From: an uncultured Clostridia bacterium
Lineage (GTDB): Bacteria > Bacillota > Clostridia > Oscillospirales > Acutalibacteraceae
Length of the DNA: 34,964 nt
Assembly: GCA_947595635.1 (NCBI GenBank)
Contig: CANQEU010000019.1
Coordinates: 1-34,964 of the forward strand
Direction of reading: 5' to 3'
Shown: in pieces, positions 33,276-34,964 of the stretch
Layout: the number at the start of each line of letters is the position of its first letter
Numbering within the stretch: the first letter of the stretch is position 1
Notes under the pieces: generated by a model
The model's input: the letters and a program-made list of their open reading frames with translations, nothing else
Databases searched by the model: none
What the model was told of the DNA's origin: nothing
Program-made: the position numbers and the translations under genes

Positions 33276-34531
33276 GCAGCGCTTTATATTCTGTTTGGCT
33301 TCAGCAGTGCATAGGCTATAATTCGCACAAAATAAAAGAAATTATATCATACTTCGGCACAGCCGCCGGCGTTTATAATTCAACTTATGCTCATCGCTTA
33401 TCATCAGGGCTGTTTTCTCCAAAGCAGCTTAAAATGCTCGGTGAGTACCCGTTGTCCGAGGCTTCTAAGATTTTAGACGACTGCGCCGCCCACTCTTACA
33501 CCGTACTTACAATAGAGGATAAGGCTTATCCGCGTCGGCTTTATGAAATAAGCAATCCGCCTGCTGTTTTATATATCAGCGGCAAAATGCCGGATGTTGA
33601 CAATACGCTGACGATCGGCATAGTCGGCACAAGAACGGCGACCTCAGAGGGGATACGCAATTCATACACATTCGGCAGAGATCTTTCACACTGCGGCGCA
33701 ATAGTAGTCAGCGGCGGAGCGCTCGGCGTTGACTGCGCCTCTCACAGAGGAGTTTTGCAGCAGGACGGCATAACCGTCTGCGTGCTTGGCTGCGGAATAA
33801 ATTACAACTATCTCTCCGTAAACGCCCAGATGCGCCGGCTTATAACAAAAAAGGGCGCAGTAATTTCAGAGTATCCCCCGGGAACTCCAGCGGCAAGCTA
33901 TCGTTTCCCGGAACGAAACAGGATAATCTCCGGACTGTCAAACGGCGTACTCGTAATAGAGGCAGGAGTAAAAAGCGGTTCGCTTATAACCGCCCGTCTT
34001 GCTCTTGAGCAAAACAGGGACGTGTTCTCCGTGCCGGGAAGCCTTATTAACAAAAGAGCGCAGGGCTCGAATGCCTTGCTCAAGCAGGGCGCAATAACCG
34101 TTACATCATATAAGGACATAATCGCGGAATACGCGGATATGTATTCACTTTCAATCGAGTATGAATCCGCCTTTGCGCCGGACGAGGAAATAAAAGATAT
34201 TCCTGTCGTCGGCGAAAAAAATGTAAGCCAAAATAAAAATTTTGCAAATTATCGGAATAATACCGATAAAACAGTAATAGATAAATATATTGATAACAGC
34301 AGCGCAGCCGAGAATGAAAAGCCGTCACCACTTAACGAGAAAAAATGTCCGGACGGGGTCTCTGACGATGCCCGTCTTGTCTATTCACAGCTTACGCAAG
34401 CCGCAAAGACTGTTGATGAAATCGCGGAGCAGCTCGGTTTTTCCGCACAGCAAGTTATGTCGGCTTTGACAGAGCTTGAAATTTTTGACGCTGCGGAGAA
34501 TTTTTCCGGCGGAAGATATATCCGCAAATAA
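33272..34531 (+). CDS. dprA: DNA-processing protein DprA
   Basis: A 419-residue DprA/Smf protein that loads RecA on single-stranded DNA during natural transformation. After an N-terminal helical SAM-like region, the Rossmann domain shows GIVGTRTAT, VVSGGALGVDCASHRG, FPERNRIISGLS, and VFSVPGSLINKRAQGSNALL. A C-terminal winged helix follows a low-complexity Asn-rich linker (about 305-350) and has the family sequence TVDEIAEQLGFSAQQVMSALTELE in part. The start is TTG 33272, overlapping the previous stop (TTGA), behind GGGGG. The dprA-topA order is typical of Firmicutes. Confidence 0.96.
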   Translation: MSSALYSVWLQQCIGYNSHKIKEIISYFGTAAGVYNSTYAHRLSSGLFSPKQLKMLGEYPLSEASKILDDCAAHSYTVLTIEDKAYPRRLYEISNPPAVLYISGKMPDVDNTLTIGIVGTRTATSEGIRNSYTFGRDLSHCGAIVVSGGALGVDCASHRGVLQQDGITVCVLGCGINYNYLSVNAQMRRLITKKGAVISEYPPGTPAASYRFPERNRIISGLSNGVLVIEAGVKSGSLITARLALEQNRDVFSVPGSLINKRAQGSNALLKQGAITVTSYKDIIAEYADMYSLSIEYESAFAPDEEIKDIPVVGEKNVSQNKNFANYRNNTDKTVIDKYIDNSSAAENEKPSPLNEKKCPDGVSDDARLVYSQLTQAAKTVDEIAEQLGFSAQQVMSALTELEIFDAAENFSGGRYIRK

Positions 34532-34546
34532 CAGGAGGATTAATAA

Positions 34547-34964
34547 ATGTCAAAATTAGTAATAGTTGAGTCGCCGTCAAAGGCAAAGACAATAAAGAAA
34601 TATCTCGGAAACGGATATAACGTTATTGCCTCAAAGGGTCACGTCAGAGACCTGCCTGAGTCGAGACTGAGCGTTGATATAAAAAAGCATTTTGCGCCAA
34701 AATACGCTATAATCAAAGGAAAGGAAAAGCTTGTTGACGAGCTTAAGGCGGCAGCGGAAAAAAGCGACGAGGTCTTTCTCGCGACCGACCCCGACCGCGA
34801 GGGAGAGGCTATATCATGGCATCTTGCGTATCTGCTCGGCCTTAATACAAGCGAGCAAAACAGAGTTGAATTTAACGAAATAACAAAAACAGGCGTTGAA
34901 AACGGAATGAGCCACCCGCGCGCCATAGATCAAAATCTTGATCTATGGCGCGCGGGTGGCTCAT
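34547..34964 (+). CDS. topA: DNA topoisomerase I, 5' fragment
   Basis: The first 139 codons of topA, cut by the end of the window, with no stop. The TOPRIM domain is clear: [12 protein letters not shown] with E8, the KGHVRDLP motif, and DPDREGEA with D81, D83 and E85. The ATG follows AGGAGG. The gene relaxes negative supercoils. Only codons up to about 34937 look native (ending HPRAIDQNL); after that the sequence is the exact reverse complement of the preceding bases and the expected VDAQQARR sequence is missing. Gene order after dprA fits. Confidence 0.93.
   Translation, partial: MSKLVIVESPSKAKTIKKYLGNGYNVIASKGHVRDLPESRLSVDIKKHFAPKYAIIKGKEKLVDELKAAAEKSDEVFLATDPDREGEAISWHLAYLLGLNTSEQNRVEFNEITKTGVENGMSHPRAIDQNLDLWRAGGS
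34907..34964. repeat. Perfect fold-back palindrome at the window end (probable artefact)
   Basis: Bases 34907-34933 and 34938-34964 are exact reverse complements (27 bp) around a four-base loop (AATC). The left arm encodes normal TopA sequence. The right arm breaks the family sequence at once and runs exactly to the end of the window. This is typical of a fold-back read or assembly-graph artefact at a contig end. Confidence 0.9.

Noticed and set aside
34907-34964. Terminal palindrome as a real terminator or mobile element
   Set aside because: The left arm is conserved TopA coding sequence and the right arm ends exactly at the contig end, so an artefact explains it better.

Overview
This window looks like a chromosomal contig end from an anaerobic, low-to-mid GC Gram-positive bacterium, most likely a gut-type member of the Clostridia (Oscillospiraceae/Ruminococcaceae-like). 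This is judged from gene content and order only. The pointers are RNase J, the c-di-AMP phosphodiesterase GdpP, a T-box ahead of alaS, the tilS-hpt-ftsH and gdpP-rplI-dnaB orders typical of Firmicutes, the pyruvate formate-lyase pair, QueH (the oxygen-sensitive queuosine enzyme), and strong GGAGG-type ribosome binding sites.

Layout. 0.2-3.8 kb: a LUD-domain protein, a cloverleaf-shaped palindromic element, a tiny minus-strand Asn/Gln-repeat protein gene, then rRNA modification genes (RsmF-like m5C methyltransferase, RsmA) and a small membrane protein. 3.9-7.7 kb: a cyclase-family hydrolase, a large lipoprotein with a C-terminal membrane anchor, a HAD phosphatase and queH, tightly packed or overlapping. 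7.7-8.2 kb: a repeat-rich gap. 8.2-10.3 kb (minus strand): rnhA-iscS-iscU, closed by an intrinsic terminator. 10.5-20.5 kb: a long housekeeping run rnj-gdpP-rplI-dnaB-tilS-hpt-ftsH with several start/stop overlaps and a strong terminator. 20.6-24.2 kb: pflB and its activase pflA, separated by a 350-bp repeat-rich spacer. 24.3-27.9 kb: tRNA-Val(TAC), an alanine T-box, alaS, and a small acetyltransferase-like gene. 27.9-31.1 kb: a biotin-dependent carboxyl-transfer module (carboxyltransferase, biotin carrier, OadA-like subunit), with the last gene frameshifted. 31.1-32.5 kb: the infC-rpmI-rplT operon, with promoter, leader, terminator and an ATT start codon for IF3. 32.5-34.96 kb: a SpoU-type rRNA methyltransferase, dprA and the 5' end of topA. 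The window ends in a perfect fold-back palindrome that is almost certainly an assembly artefact.

The most unusual non-gene structure is a pair of 105-114 bp elements (957-1061 and 7703-7816). Each folds as a closing stem around three hairpins. The closing stem and the last hairpin are alike in the two copies, with compensated base changes. The two large hairpins have different sequences in each copy but are perfectly paired in both. One copy supplies the last codons and the stop of queH. Other repeats (a shared inverted intergenic block at 7.9 and 23.4 kb, and a 29-bp palindrome duplicated in the pflB-pflA gap) suggest that the gaps between genes in this genome carry several small palindromic repeat families. 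No transposase, CRISPR array, phage or defence gene was seen.
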